From: Glycine soja
Lineage: Eukaryota > Streptophyta > Magnoliopsida > Fabales > Fabaceae
Reading direction: 5' to 3'
Assembly: GCF_004193775.1 (NCBI RefSeq)
Contig: NC_041016.1
Location: 9,945,395-10,009,394, forward strand
DNA length: 64,000 nucleotides
Positions 22,186-32,753 of the stretch are shown here, piece after piece. The notes beneath the pieces were generated by a model that was given only the letters and a program-made list of their open reading frames with translations, was not told where the DNA came from and ran no database searches. Each line of letters starts with the position of its first letter. The stretch's first letter is position 1. Both the position numbers and the translations under genes were made by a program.

Positions 22186-24602
22186 AGGCATTACAATTCA
22201 TAAAAGGGTATGCCTTTTCTTCCTAATATCTGTTGAATAGGATTCGAATTACATGCATTTCTGTGTCTCCTTTAGTTCTTAATTGACAACATTTTCCCTT
22301 AATTATTAGTTTTTTCTACTGAATCACTGATGTATATTTTTTAATTGAAAAAGTATTAAAAGGATAAGTAAAGGAAATAGCTTTTTGTGATTTCCTATAG
22401 TATGATATTTTTAGTATTGTTTACCGTATAATAGTCAAGAAATGAAATTTATAGCTAAAAGCTAATTCCTAAAATAATTTCTTTGATTTTGAGTCTTTTT
22501 ATTTGCATTCATTCACATTTTTTTTAGTTTTATTTCTACATTATTCATTAGAAAGTAAGGATAAAATTGTCTAATATGTAACAGCAAAAGATATGATATT
22601 GTTATGCTCCCTCAAGAGCTATGGAGTTGCAATTTTTTCGCCATCAAAAGTCTTGCTAATGCTCTGTACTAACATTGTGCTTTGAATTGGTAGAAATTCA
22701 GCTTCCTACTATGTGTGTATCAACTGACTATGAATTGTTTCAACCATGTTAAATACTTAGAAGAAGACTTTTATATTATTCATGTGTGAAGCAATTTATT
22801 TACAAACAGAACTGCTAATAGATAAATAAATCACTAGCAGATCATGCCTAAAAGTAGGAACATAATAGAATCATCCTATCAATTAAGATGAATTTTATTT
22901 TCCTAAAAAATAACATAAAATCTGATCTTCTGCCGTTTGAGTTTGTTACACCTCCAACAGTCACATCTTCAACAAGATTCTCCAAGTTACCCTTTTCAAC
23001 AATGGTGTTGTATCTTATTGTTTCAGACTTTGGATCCCCAAGATAAAAGAATTTGTGGAAGTGTTGTTCATTGATAAAATTGTTTATAATGTATAACAAT
23101 GTATGAAACATGCTAAAAATAGTATCTCTTTCAAGGATTATGAGAAGTATTTTCTATTTTGTCTTGTGTCTTTCTAATCAGAAATAAGAAAAATAAAAAC
23201 TTCATGTAATTTATTTTGTTTTGTAAATTTCTCCTCCTTATTTTAATTTAATATCTTTTGTTTGAGTTTTCTCTACCAGCTCTTGTTTTTTTGTGAATGT
23301 TTGTTAGTAAGTCACTCATTAAAACCAACACTTAGTTGGTTTAAATGGAATTGAACTTACATTCCTTAAGAAATCTAAGGTTTGAATCTTATGAATAAAA
23401 AAAAATATGATTAAAAAGAAAAAAACTTAATAAAAGTTATCAGTTAAATTTTATGACAAAGACCAGAAGAAAAACTCATTAAATTCGGTCTAGGATGTTA
23501 GTTAAATAATTTGGACAAGATAACACGTTCCAACTTTGCCGTCTCCCATGAAGCATCCATACTTCAATTTGTTTCATATATTCGATGTCGATATATATTT
23601 TTAGATTCTTCACCTATACATATTATTGAAGTATCCAAATTCACGAAGCGGCAATAATTTAATTTGCTTCACATATTTTGATACTTCACCCATACACGTG
23701 TAATATAGAAATGAAAACTATCTTTGTTATAAATGATTTCAAGAAAAGAATGAGATTGATAGTACTATTCTTATATGTAAATAATAGAAAATGATTTATG
23801 ATGACAATGATTTATATTTTTTTTTTAGTAATGTCCAAGAAGTATGTTTTTAATTCGGATTTGGAAAATTGTAAATATATATTCAATATTATGCTTTATA
23901 AGTTTTTATATATTTTTAAATATGTATCTTAAGCATATCTTATATATTTTTAAAATAATTACATCGTCGTATCGGATACAATACGTATTGGATACATCAT
24001 AGGCTGTCTCGTTGTAGAAAAATAAAATGGAATAAAAATTTCTTAAATTGCATAAGTATTTTTATGGATAAAAACTTGGGAAATCTCAATATACTTGGCA
24101 CATGAAAATGACTGTGTCGTGAGTGTAACTCCTCTGATTGGCAGCTAGTAACAGTGAACTGAGATGGAGATTGTATAATAATGAGAAGAAAATCAACAGA
24201 TCCAATAATAAACAGATAAAAATCGAAAACTTATCAGAGAACAAAACACTTTTTTTACCATGCTATTAGTGTAAAACATTTATCAGCTTGATAATTAATG
24301 TTTCTTGAAAACTTAATTAGTTCACACAGTTCCCAATTAATTTACCTAATTTTTGTTCAAACGCCAATATTGGAAGAACAAATTATGGGTCTATCCACAA
24401 AAAAAGTGTGTTTTCATACTTTGCAAAACGTGCAATTAAGTCAAACTTAGTGGCTAAGTTTGCCCAGTACACGCAGATTCTCTTTTCTTTTCTTTTTGTC
24501 TATTCCTTTGGCTAATTGATTTTTGTTTCCTTTTCATGGTGGCAGTGGCAGACATCCTCCATTCTTTTCTTGCTTTTAAATTTGCCTTTCCCTTTTGTTG
24601 TG
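22186..24602. other. Spacer without recognised genes
   Basis: AT-rich. The minus-strand open frame at 22848-23111 and others are short and show no family. Blocks near 23550-23700 repeat weakly (tracts around GCTTCACATAT / GTTTCATATAT) but no element is identifiable. Confidence 0.5.
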
Positions 24603-24610
24603 TATATAAG
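24603..24610 (+). promoter_or_regulatory. TATA box of the kelch F-box gene
   Basis: TATATAAG lies in a suitable position for a transcript beginning near 24635, whose first exon would end at the donor GT at 24774. Confidence 0.45.
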
Positions 24611-24729
24611 GGGGTAAATATTGGGAAAATTTACATTAATTGGTTACATTGGTTATCGAATAAACTATCCCTCACACTTTACTCCAACTTGGAATTGTTT
24701 GAATTGCAGTGAACACTTGGAAGCAGATA

Positions 24730-25498
24730 ATGAACCAACGCACTCCACGCCTTCAAGTCTTCAACCTCCACTGGTCAGTTCATTTAATTAAACCTAACCT
24801 AATCCATTTTTTTGTAAACTTTGATCTTCCTCGTTATTATGAAACTCCTACTCCTATTACTAATGGAATATTTCATTGGTAATTTGTTCTTATTCTGAAA
24901 GTAACCTAACCTATATGGCATGTATTATTCTGTACTCTGAAATGTCACTGCTCAATAGGTTCCTTCTCTTCTGTTCACTTATAATTTTGTCTATACTTAA
25001 GCTCTTGGGCAGTTGGGCTCACTCATAAATTGTGTTTATACTTTTCAGGGAAGATTCTAGTACATGTATCACAAGCACCTTTAATTTTTTCTTTTATTCA
25101 TAAAGATATAAGTCACAGTTGATCTGATGATTTCATGGTCCTCATGTTTTCTTAATATTAATGTCCCACCATTAGCATTTAAAACTCCTTCCATGCCTCC
25201 ATTCATACATAATGCCATTGAATACAAATTTCATGGTGGATCTGATGATTTCGTGGTCCTCGTGTTTTCTTAATCTCACTGTCCCACCATCAGCATTTTT
25301 TTTAAAAAAAAAATCATGCCTACTTTCATATATAACATTGAATACAAAATTTCTAAAGAAAATATAAATTTTGGGCTTGTTCAAGTGATTGTTTGTTTGA
25401 TAAGTCAATAGATTGGCAAGTTATTTGCCTGGAACTTCCTTTTCTCACACAAATATATTTGTTGCTGTTTCATAAGTCAAGCGAGAAAACTCACCTAG
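24730..25498 (+). promoter_or_regulatory. Possible spliced upstream ORF of the F-box gene
   Basis: In the likely first exon an ATG (24730) begins a frame that, after removal of the intron 24774-25476 (GTCAGT donor, acceptor ATAAG), ends at TAG 25496-25498, just before the main ATG at 25503. It would encode 21 residues beginning MNQRTPRLQV. The splice model is inferred from motifs and needs transcript data. Confidence 0.35.
25121..25352 (+). repeat. Diverged tandem duplication of about 115 bases
   Basis: Unit 25121-25238 and unit 25239-about 25352 share GATCTGATGATTTC, TGGTCCTC, GTTTTCTTAAT, TGTCCCACCAT, AGCATTT, CATGCCT and CATTGAATACAAA in the same order. It lies in the putative 5' intron of the F-box gene. 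Confidence 0.75.
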
Positions 25499-25502
25499 AG
25501 AA

Positions 25503-26621
25503 ATGACAAGAGTTCAGCTTCCTCTTCTACCTGGTCTTCCTGATGATCTTGCTGTTACTTGTTTGATTCGAGTACCCCGGATTGAGCACAGGAAACTACA
25601 TTTAGTTTGCAAGAGATGGCGCCGCCTTCTGTCTGAAGACTTCTTTTATTCACTCAGGAAAAGTCTTGGAATGGCAGAAGAGTGGTTATATGTCATCAAA
25701 GCAGACCGTGCTGGAAGAATTTCAGTGCATGCTTTTGATCCCATCTACCAACTATGGCAACCTCTTCCCCCTGTTCCTGGAGATTTTCCTGAAGCAATGT
25801 GGTTTGGTAGTGCAGTTCTTAGTGGTTTCCATTTGTACTTATTTGGCGGAGTAGATCTGGAAGGATCTAGATCTATTAGATGTGTTATTTTCTACAATGC
25901 CTGTACAAATAAATGGCATAGGGCACCCGATATGCTGCAGAAACGTAATCTGTTTCGTTCTTGTGTGATAAATAATTGTCTTTATGTGTCTGGTGGGGAA
26001 CTTGAAGGAATTCAAATGACTCGATCTGCTGAAGTTTATGACCCCAGCCAAAACAGGTGGAATTTAATATCAGAGATGAGCACATCCATGGTGCCTTTAT
26101 TTGGTGTTGTTCACAATGGAACATGGTTTTTCAAGGGAAATGCAATTGGGAGTGGTAATTCCATGTGTGAAGCCTATTCACCTGAAACTGATACTTGGAC
26201 CGTAGTTACTAATGGAATGGTCAATGGATGGGATAAAGATTGTATCTCTCTGAATGGACAACTCTATGCATTAGGTTGCCCGGATGGATGCAAGCTCACT
26301 GTATATGATAGAGCAACAGATTCATGGAGAAAGTTTATTGATAGCAAGCTTCATGTGGGTAAATTTCCAACTCTAGTAGCTGCTGCACCTGTTTCCCTTA
26401 ATGGAAAGCTCTGCATTATCCGCCACAATATGAACATCAGTTTAGTTGACGTTTCAAGTCCTAACAACCAAGTGGAAAGCAATCCTCGGGACCTTTGGGA
26501 AAATATTGCTGGAAAAGGTCATCACATTCGCAGGTCTTTAGTTAGAAAGTTATGGTCAACTATAGCAAGGCGTGGTTGTTCAAAGAGTTGCATTGTTTGC
26601 TGTCAGGTGCTACAAGCCTGA
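25503..26621 (+). CDS. F-box / kelch-repeat protein, At1g55270 (SAGL1)-like
   Basis: Substrate-recognition subunit of an SCF ubiquitin ligase, 372 aa in one exon. The F-box is at about 9-45 (LPGLPDDLAVTCLIRVPR, LVCKRWRRLL). It is followed by kelch-type repeats with paired glycines and W/Y positions (HLYLFGGVD, CLYVSGGE, AEVYDPSQNRW, EAYSPETDTW, LTVYDRATDSWRKF). It ends in CQVLQA, the ending I recall for Arabidopsis At1g55270, a regulator of phenylpropanoid and wax metabolism. Those proteins have about 60 more residues in front of the F-box. Here in-frame residues KRENSPRE precede the ATG and resemble that region, but TAA at 25473-25475 closes the frame, and no matching upstream exon was found. 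The protein is therefore shorter at the N-terminus or uses an exon I missed. F-box function should not depend on that part. Confidence 0.88.
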   Translation: MTRVQLPLLPGLPDDLAVTCLIRVPRIEHRKLHLVCKRWRRLLSEDFFYSLRKSLGMAEEWLYVIKADRAGRISVHAFDPIYQLWQPLPPVPGDFPEAMWFGSAVLSGFHLYLFGGVDLEGSRSIRCVIFYNACTNKWHRAPDMLQKRNLFRSCVINNCLYVSGGELEGIQMTRSAEVYDPSQNRWNLISEMSTSMVPLFGVVHNGTWFFKGNAIGSGNSMCEAYSPETDTWTVVTNGMVNGWDKDCISLNGQLYALGCPDGCKLTVYDRATDSWRKFIDSKLHVGKFPTLVAAAPVSLNGKLCIIRHNMNISLVDVSSPNNQVESNPRDLWENIAGKGHHIRRSLVRKLWSTIARRGCSKSCIVCCQVLQA

Positions 26622-28990
26622 GAAGAAAATCCCACCTGATAATATTAGTTATGCAGTTAAGGAGATTGTTCTCTTTGGAAATTAACTGAAATATGTTTGT
26701 CCACTTTCTTGCAATGGACATGTAGGAGAAATTATGCTTCTTCCTTTAAAATGAGGTTAGTTGTAGATTTTTGGCAATAGAACGAAGTCTTTCTTATACA
26801 ATCTTGAATAGGGGGCAGATGTTGTATATGCTATTTCGCTCTAAGGCAGGGCCTTTTCCTTTGTTACTGGATATAAAGTTTTTTAGGCTATTAGAGATAT
26901 AGTAAGTTGAAGATTAGCAGTAAGTTTGTTAGCATATATAAAGATTTGATGCACTTTGAACTCACCTTTCTCATTATCAATACATTCTACTTTCGTTCTA
27001 TATTTTTCCCCAGTTATCTCTTCTGTCTTAGGGCTGAACCATGAATTATAATAGCGGATGTACATGATTTATTAGAACTAAGCATATAACAGATGTACCC
27101 CTTTTAATTAATGAGCAAGTTTCTATGAACGTAAAAAACTATATTATGCTTGATCACAAGAAACAATTACACTGTTGACTGTTGAGTCATTTGTACTTGA
27201 CGAGCAAACTGCAGTGTTTTTAATCATTGAAGCATTTGGGTTTATCATTTCGTGGAAACATTGGTGTGATTATTGCCTCTCAATGTTTAGCTGTTTGCAT
27301 AAGTTGTTGATAAATGCGTCAGCCATTTGTTGATGTCATCTTCATTCTCTAAGGTAAGTCTTCTGTTCACTAGGTGAAAGGGTAAGCTGCTGAGATTGAG
27401 ATTTTGCACTTCATATTTGGCATGTAATGTAAGCAAGAATTTTTCAAATTCATGTTTGGCATGTAATGTAAGCAATGCTGAGTTGCTTACCCATAATTAC
27501 ATTAAGAGGACTACTTCCATAACTCTAGTATGACTGGCATCATGAAATATTTTTATGAAAAATATTTATGGAAGAAGTCTAGTATGACTCAAGTGGTGTA
27601 AGTGCTTCTTTCAAATTTATGGAAGAATTCTTAATAATGCATTTGTTTGGAACTTCTGAATGTATGACATATCACAGTAGCTGAGAGACAAACTTTCTGA
27701 GGTTAGATAAATCAGCTACTTATCCTGTTTTTCTGGTATCATATTCGGCTATCTAGTTTTGTGGATTATGTTTATAAGTCAGCGATTTATTTTCTTTTGT
27801 TTTTTGTCACCCTTGAGTTTTTGTATAAATATAGTTTTTGTTAATAAATTGTCCATGATTTATGCGTTAGGTTTCACTCACCATTGCCTGTTGGATTAGT
27901 TTCTAAATGTGTTTCAAACAAGATTATCTTCGAAAGATGATCCATACTAGAAACAAAAAACAAATCTAAAAAATCTCAATCTCAAACAAAAAAAAAAAAA
28001 CTTGCTCTTTGGTGTATTTTATATATATACACAATATAAAGATATTTAGTATTATAGATTCAATTACAATTTGAGATTACCATGTCATAACAAAAAAGTA
28101 TATGATTATTAATTTTTACTGAAAAATTTAATTATACACCAATTTTAATGATTATTAATTTTTACTGAAATTTAATTGATTACTCTTAATAAAACTTTTC
28201 CTCCTAAACATATTTTTTCTTATTCACATAACTTGAAAATAAAACCTTAAATAATCCAAACTTAGTTTTACTTGGATTAAAGTAACTTAAAGTTTTTGGA
28301 TTCAATTACAATTTAATTACGGTTATAAGTTATAAATCAGCGCTTGCCTTTACCAGGCTCAATTTTAAAAACATGAATTAAGATTACCTCTAACACTAAC
28401 ACACACCTCAAAAACATTTTCTCGCGCATTTATGTTTCATAATAAGTTAACAAACATACTGTTTTTTAAGACTAACAACGTACTAGTTGTTTCATTCTAA
28501 AAAGTAACTATTTATTTATTTAGAAATGTTACCATTTATAGTAAAAATGATACTTTATCTTCTAATTTTCTGAAATTTAAAATATAAATTAGTTATATAT
28601 ACACGTATATAAATTTTCTCTTTAAATTAATTTTAAAAATCTTATACGAATTAGTTACATATAAATTTATTGCTGGTTTAAACATTTTGTTAACTTACAC
28701 TTTAAATTTTAATTTAAAAATTGTCAAAATACTTGATGTTCCTATAATATAAATCACATAACTCTTCTCACTGGAGTCAACAGTTAAAAAAAATAATAAC
28801 AAACCAACAATATAATTTATAGTGATTTATGTCCCTTAATTAAATGATTTAAAATTTTAAATTTTAATTTTATGACAATAATTAGTACCAATACTATGGT
28901 AAAAACAAAATAATAAATAAAAATAGAACCGAATTCTCAAGTCAAGGGATGCTTGAGTTGACAGAAGTTGAAAATTTTGGTTGAGTGAGA
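26622..28990. other. Spacer between F-box gene and zeta-COP
   Basis: F-box 3' UTR, then AT-rich DNA. A direct repeat containing TTTGGCATGTAATGTAAGCAA occurs twice at about 27415-27475, and GATTATTAATTTTTACTGAAA occurs twice at about 28103-28170. A minus-strand frame at 27287-27475 is produced by the first repeat. No gene supported. Confidence 0.5.
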
Positions 28991-29012
28991 GGCTTGTCTT
29001 TGTTCCGCTACC

Positions 29013-31214
29013 ATGTCTCATGTAAGTCTCTTTCTCTCTTTCTCCTCTTATTATGTACTTCAACTCACTTCGCACCAACCCAGATCTGTTTTTCCCCATT
29101 TCTTTTTCTGCGTATTATTCCGATCAGAATCATATATCATACCTAATCCATGATTTTTTGTGCATGCATGTGTTCCCTTCATTACATTGCATTCATAATT
29201 GAATTTTATCATCCAATTCGTGAAACTATTTATCTGTTCCGATCTAACACTAGGTTGCAATCGAACTCTGTTGGTGTTATTATTTGAATGTAGTTAGTTC
29301 TATGGAATTGGAATAATTTTGAAGCTAGTTGACTTGCTGAGATTTTGAAACGTCTTCATGAGGTGCCTTTAATTAAGGAATGTTCTGATCCTGTACCCTG
29401 TGGCCTGTGTTTTTCTTAGGAGACATGCCCTTCTGTAAAGAATGTCCTTCTTTTGGATTCCGATGGGAAACGTGTTGCGGTCAAATACTTCTCTGAAGAC
29501 TGGCCGACAAATAGTGCCAAGGAAAATTTTGAGAAAGTTGTATTCAACAAGACTCAGAAAACCAATGCCCGCACGGAAGGTGTGTAAAACTTCTGTGATA
29601 TGGTCAATAATCAATTGACCATGCCATAATTCATGATGTGTTTGGTCAAATTCTGTCTGTGATTGTGATAGATTGCTGATCACTGATTTGTATATGACCC
29701 CATTTTGTAAACATGTTGAGTGTTGACTTCATTTTTATTGCCTCCTTGGGTTTTTTCATTTTACAGCAGAAATAGCAATGTTTGAGAATAACATTGTTCT
29801 TTACAAGTTTGTCCAAGATCTTCACTTCTTTGTTACCGGTGGTGATTATGAAAATGAGCTTATCTTAGCCACAGTTCTGCAGGCATTTTTTGATTCTGTG
29901 GGCCTTCTGCTCAGGTTGTAATCTTATATTAACAATTTATCTATGTTTCGTGTTCAAGGGTGTTTTCAATCTATCACTATTAACACAGTAGTCCTTGATG
30001 ATTTTACTGCCTTTTCCCCTCCAGAGGCAATGTAGACAAGAAGGAAGCACTAGAGAACTTGGATCTCATTCTATTGTGCATTGATGAAATTGTTGATGGC
30101 GGGTATGCTATATGCTATTCATATGAAATTTATCTCCTTCAGTTGTGTGTTTGTTTGCTTCTCTAAATCTTCTCATGCACTTCCCTCTTCCTCCAATACA
30201 AATTGTAGCAGCTATTTGATATATCAGAGATCAACTCTTTTCTGCAGTTAAATTATTGGAATTGTACAACTTTTTGTCATAAAAACAAAATCCTTCTCTG
30301 AACCGTTATTCTGCTAGGAAGGTACTTGAATACCAGAGTTTGGAGCTTTCTAAGTTTATGATACTCTTGAATTCTATAAACACTCAAATGCTCAAGTAAC
30401 TAATGGGCTTACATCAGTTTTTGATAGTTCAGGGGTAATTCTGTTCCATTGCCCTTATCTGTTGTGATCAATGAGATGTAACAAATGTCGCTTGCACAAC
30501 AACACAAGTCCTTTTCAGTGTGTACAGCCAGAGTAGAATTTGAATACATATGATGTTTCTGCTGAGTTTTTCACACGATGACATCTATTTTTTCAGTTCT
30601 TTTCATTGTTAAGCCAACCACATGGCACATACTGTTTCAGAAATCATGGCTTAATCTTAAAAGGCACGACTTAAATCTTGGATGCAATTAATTGAGTTGC
30701 TAATCCTTAAATGTTATTGTACCTTGTTGCTGTAGCTGCCTGTGATTTCAGTAGTTATAGATCCCATAGTACTGGAATGTCAGTAGAATTATACCATAAA
30801 TCACATTTATCTAGGAAAGGCATACCCCTCTGATCTTCCTCCTTTTGTATGCCTTCTCCCTCATTATCACCTCAACACTTACTCCTTTTCTTCTTGCATC
30901 TTATCTACCTTTGTCTTGACTCCACGCCGGTTTCACATAAACTTCATGTCTTCATATTTTGTGCAGTATCATACTTGAAACTGATCCAAATGTTATAGCT
31001 GGGAAAGTTGCTAGTAATAGTATAGATTCTGGAGCTCCTTTGTCCGAACAGGTATAGTACATCCTTCACTAATACGCTTCACTTTAATACCAAAAAAGAA
31101 AATCGACAATAAATTCACTTATTTGAGGAATAACTGTATTTATTCCTGTTGCAGACACTAAGTCAAGCATTGGCCACAGCCAGGGAACATCTTGCAAGGT
31201 CCCTTCTTAAATGA
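29013..31214 (+). CDS. Coatomer subunit zeta (zeta-COP)
   Basis: Small longin-fold subunit of the COPI coat that carries cargo from Golgi to ER and within the Golgi. Six exons: 29013-29021 (nine coding bases, Met-Ser-His), 29420-29579, 29767-29914, 30025-30102, 30967-31051 and 31155-31214; sum 540 nt, 179 aa, the family length. Each junction is GT-AG and all phases close. Diagnostic stretches are [69 protein letters not shown] and the C-terminal [14 protein letters not shown]. All exons are short, so the gene is easy to overlook from open frames alone. Paralogs are expected elsewhere, as most plants have several zeta-COP genes. The next gene is convergent on the opposite strand. Confidence 0.94.
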
Positions 31215-31965
31215 TTCATATGGCATTTCACAATGACGGAGGAAACTTGTCTTTAGGTTTTTCCTATAAACGTTTATAAGAAAGAACCTCATTGCATTCT
31301 CGAGAAGTCGAACCTGGATGTTGATGTTACTTGCGTAGTGAAAGTTAATATTGACATGCTAATACAGGCTATTCTAGCAGTACTTTTCTTCTGGCGATTT
31401 GTTATTTTAGTTACCTATTAAATTTCAGGATGGTGGCATATTCCGTATGTTCCAAAAATTTCATAGGAATCAATTTTAGTGCATACTAATTCTAAACTCT
31501 TATGTTACCCCCCCCATCTTTGAGTTTTGCAAGCATACAACTCTCCCTCTATGTAAGTTTAAATTAATGAACGGAACTATCCAAATCATCGTCAGTCACT
31601 TGAATAAACTTTTATAATTATGTATAGAAGAGAAATAAAATGCATTAAACAACATAATGAGTTGAAATCAATTTATTGACCTGAATTTCCATATAAGCTT
31701 TTTCATGTAATTTCTCAATAAAGTTTGTAAAAAATACTGGCAAGGATTTTTTATTTATTTTTATGTAAATTAGAAATCAAATTATTATTTCAATTCACCT
31801 ACCAAAAATATTATTTCAATTTAAAAGCTATCGGAAGTTATATTTATAAAGAAATGTTAGCAACATACTACTAAAAAAATTTATTGAATTTTTTTTTTTT
31901 AAGGTTTCTTGGTATTTAATGACTTTTTCTTCTGATTGTGTAGTTTTTAATAAATTTTAATGAGG

Positions 31966-32134
31966 TGTTATTAGAGAGTATATTTTTAGTAATTCTCATA
32001 ATTCAAAATGGTTATATCTAAAAAAAAATACCATTTACCATTTAATGCCTTTACGAGTTATTAGAGAGTATATTCTCATAATTCAAAATGGTTATATCTC
32101 AAAAAAAAAAAAAAAACCATTTAATGCCTTTACT
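31966..32134. repeat. Imperfect tandem duplication, about 80-90 bases
   Basis: Units 31966-32054 and 32057-32134 share GTTATTAGAGAGTATAT, TCTCATAATTCAAAATGG, TTATATCT, an A-run and CCATTTAATGCCTTTAC. The first unit has a short extra piece (TTTTAGTAA). Confidence 0.85.
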
Positions 32135-32241
32135 ACACTGAACAACAAATGTTAAGCTAAGGTAATCTTATTTTACTAAAAAAACAAAGGCAGCAAAACG
32201 ATACAAATCCTTAGTAGAACTAGAATGTCTAAAGTCTCACT

Positions 32242-32275
32242 AGTATGAGTAGTATCACAGTATGAGTAGTATCAC
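32242..32275. repeat. Perfect 17-base tandem duplication
   Basis: AGTATGAGTAGTATCAC occurs twice without a gap. Confidence 0.9.
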
Positions 32276-32352
32276 ATCTTTCACTTTGTTATTACAAAAA
32301 AAAAAAAAAAAAAAAATCTTCTATATACACTAAGTTGACATGACGTTTATAA

Positions 32353-32431
32353 ATTCAGCTAAATGAACAATTGCATACAAGGCATACAAATATTCAGCTA
32401 AATGAACAATTTGCATACGAGGCATACAAAT
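32353..32431. repeat. Tandem duplication, 39/40 bases
   Basis: Units 32353-32391 and 32392-32431 begin ATTCAGCTAAATGAACAA and end GGCATACAAAT. They differ by one inserted T and one A/G change. Confidence 0.9.
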
Positions 32432-32753
32432 ATTCATTTCATATAAAACTTCTAATTTATTCAATGAAGAACTTGTATAGAGCAAAGCCTAGAAGAATTT
32501 CGGCTTTGTTAGAGACTGAGGCCTACGAATGTCCAAAAGAAAGTATGAGCTTATCATCACTGACGTCCCCCATCCATCCAACCACGGTTGTGAGTTCCTC
32601 CACAATCCACATTCACCAAAGTTCATGAATAAGCAAAGAGAAATGCTTTTTCAATTCATGCTTTTAACTTCAGACTTGGAACAACAGTTAACACCAAAAG
32701 TAATTGATGTTAAAGCATCCTTGGACAATTAAAGTATTAGTATGATAGTATTT

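Larger units (their letters stand above)
31215..32753. other. Convergent spacer with several tandem duplications
   Basis: Lies between the 3' ends of zeta-COP (+) and the CorA-like gene (-). Holds the 3' UTRs, several A-runs (for example 32297-32317) and three separate short tandem duplications listed individually. The plus-strand frames at 32371-32732 have no family resemblance and lie antisense to the probable 3' UTR of the CorA-like gene. Confidence 0.55.

Noticed and set aside
29369..29683. Minus-strand frame of 104 codons
   Set aside because: Antisense shadow of zeta-COP exon 2 on the plus strand.
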